NCBI GenBank assembly: GCA_035762565.1
Contig: DASTOJ010000206.1
Location: forward strand, 9,620 to 73,619
Source of the DNA: AR5 sp035762565
GTDB lineage: Bacteria > Methylomirabilota > Methylomirabilia > Rokubacteriales > CSP1-6
Direction: 5' to 3'
Length of the DNA stretch: 64,000 nt
The notes below the pieces were generated by a model. The model ran no database searches, had not been told where the DNA came from, and saw only the letters and a list, made by a program, of their open reading frames with translations. Made by a program: the position numbers and the translations under genes. Below, one piece after another: positions 62,574 through 64,000 of the stretch (positions are counted from its first letter, which is position 1; each line of letters begins with the position of its first letter).

Positions 62574-63828
62574 AGGCTTCCGTAAGAGCGTCCTGCCGAA
62601 CGGCATCCGCATCCTGACGGAGCGGATGCCGCACGTCCGGTCGGTCGCGGTGGGGGTGTGGGTGGAGACGGGGTCGCGCCACGAGCCGGAGCCGCGCGGC
62701 GGCGTCTCCCACCTCATCGAGCACCTGGTCTTCAAGGGCACCGCCACCCGCAGCGCCGAGACCATCGCCCGGACCATGGACTCTGTGGGTGGGCAGATGG
62801 ACGCCTTCACGACCAAGGAGAACACCTGCTTCTACGTCCAGGTCCTCGACGAGCATCTGCCGCTGGCCGTCGATCTGCTGACCGACATCCTGCTGCATCC
62901 GCTCTTCGACGCCGAGGAGCTGGAGCGCGAGAAGTCGGTGGTCCTCCAGGAGATCCGGATGGTGGAGGACACCCCCGACGACGTCATCCACGACCTCTTC
63001 GCCGCCCAGGTCTGGGCGAACCACCCGCTGGGGCGGCCGATCCTCGGCACCCGCGAGCTGGTCGTCGGCTTCAGCCGTGACGCGATCGCCAGCCACTTCG
63101 CGGAGGAGTACGTCCCGCCGCGCATCATCATCGCCGTGGCGGGCAACGTGACCCACGAGCGGGTGGTGGAGCTGTTCGGCAGCGGCTTCAACGGCTTCAT
63201 CCACGCCGCCACGCCGCGGATCGCCCAGGCGGCGTCGCTCACGCCCGGCGTCAACATCGTCCACAAGGCCCTCGAGCAGGTGCACCTGGTCATGGGATTC
63301 CCGGGCCTGGCCCACGCCGCCCCCGAGCGCTACGCGATGTTCGTGCTCAACGACGTCATCGGCGGCAGCATGTCGTCGCGGCTGTTCCAGGAGGTGCGCG
63401 AGCGGCAGGGGCTCGTGTACTCGATCCACTCGGGCGCGCAGGCGTTCGCCGACACCGGCATCGTGTACCTGTACGCCGCCACCGACGCCCAGAACTTCGC
63501 GAAGGTGCTGAAGTCGATCCTCAAGGAGCTGCGCGACCTCAAGAAAGCCGGGGTCACCGCCGAGGAGCTGAAGCGGGCCAAGGACCACCTCAAGGGCAGC
63601 CTGATGCTCTCGCTCGAGTCCACCTCGAGCCGCATGAACCGGCTGGCCAAGCACGAGCTGCACCTGGGCGCGTTCCTCTCGATCGACGAGATGCTGGCGT
63701 CGATCGACGGGGTGAAGCACGAGGAGGTGCAGGCCCTCGTCAGCGAGCTGCTCGACGAGGACCGCCTCGCCCTCACCACGCTCGGCCCCCTCGACCGCCG
63801 CAACCTCCCCGCCGAGCTCCGCAACTAA
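62566..63828 (+). CDS. M16-family zinc protease (processing-peptidase-like)
   Basis: 420 residues from GTG, overlapping pnp by eight bases. Inverted zinc motif HLIEH in GVSHLIEHLVFKGT (about residue 45) and the distal Glu in EREKSVVLQEIRM are intact, so it is the active half; the second M16 domain (about 210-410) lacks the motif, as usual. Homologous to mitochondrial processing peptidase beta and YmxG/PqqL-like proteins. Commonly placed after pnp. Confidence 0.93.
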
Positions 63829-63888
63829 CCCGCGCCCCCGCATCGCCGCGCCGCGCGGGCGGCGGCGGGGTGCCCCTGGCGCGCCACG

Positions 63889-63985
63889 GATGGCTCGCCT
63901 GTCGCCGTACGCTCGCTCCGGGCTCGGCGGGCGCGAGCCCCCCATCCCCCTAAAGGGGGCTCGGCTGAGGTGAGTCGAATCGCCG
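63889..63985. repeat. Dispersed repeat related to the inner part of the 49705-49974 element
   Basis: From 63889 the sequence shares a 20-base block (starting ATGGCTCGCC) and then TCGCTCCGGGC, CCCCCCATCCCCC and GGGGGCTCGGC, in the same order, with the reverse complement of about 49820-49914. A hairpin CGAGCCCCC/GGGGGCTCG (63934-63942 with 63955-63963) could stop transcription after the protease gene. The element may continue past the window edge. Confidence 0.6.
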
Positions 63986-64000
63986 ATCGCGCGCCCGCCG

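Overview
The window is chromosomal DNA from a very GC-rich bacterium, with third codon positions dominated by G/C. GTG starts are common, and stop and start codons of neighbouring genes often overlap (GTGA, ATGA, TGATG). No rRNA, tRNA or CRISPR is visible. The gene set is Gram-negative-like: an E. coli-ordered isc operon, DsrE-family sulfur carriers, RseP, a MEP isoprenoid pathway, and a Liv-type uptake system with an acyl-CoA synthetase inside it. This would fit an uncultured lineage such as Rokubacteria/Methylomirabilota or a deep proteobacterial relative. That placement is inference from gene content and composition only.

Layout. 1-750: 5' part of a glutamate dehydrogenase gene, divergent from the isc operon. 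764-6458: iscR-iscS-iscU-iscA-hscB-hscA-fdx-iscX. 6574-7491: three DsrE/F/H-like sulfur-relay genes on the opposite strand. 7533-10304: a second cysteine desulfurase, a second IscU-like scaffold, serine acetyltransferase and an HD-domain protein. 10381-18547: DUF2277, DNA polymerase IV and a Liv-type transporter operon. 18564-27153: Uma2 protein, two ferritin-like proteins, a split biotin-dependent acyl-CoA carboxylase, an MFS exporter and an HSL-type hydrolase. 27337-36935: primary sigma factor, ACT-malic enzyme, a coupled cluster (glycosyltransferase, aminotransferase, methyltransferase, GT-C/DUF2993 fusion), endonuclease III and an SDR. 37061-63828: a long housekeeping stretch, rplM-rpsI-argC-argJ-rpsB-tsf-pyrH-frr-uppS-cdsA-dxr-rseP-ispG-ferredoxin-proS, then rimP-nusA-ylxR-infB-DUF503-rbfA-nrnA-truB-ribF-rpsO-pnp-M16 peptidase.

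Most notable points. (1) ispG carries an in-frame 372-residue intein with a LAGLIDADG-type endonuclease, inserted exactly before the third cysteine ligand of the catalytic [4Fe-4S] cluster. (2) The IscS of the isc operon has Leu where the PLP-binding Lys should be, and Gln where the PLP-stacking His should be. The separate desulfurase 5 kb downstream keeps both, while its partner IscU-like protein lacks the third scaffold cysteine. The two Fe-S sets therefore look reciprocally degenerate. (3) A 270-bp element with perfect 60-bp inverted repeats fills the ferredoxin-proS junction and supplies the proS ribosome-binding site. A second large perfect inverted repeat (40-bp arms) separates the hydrolase and rpoD genes. 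(4) Several GC-rich palindromic repeat families sit at gene ends, and in places appear to have become coding sequence. (5) Two genes appear to start at CTG codons.
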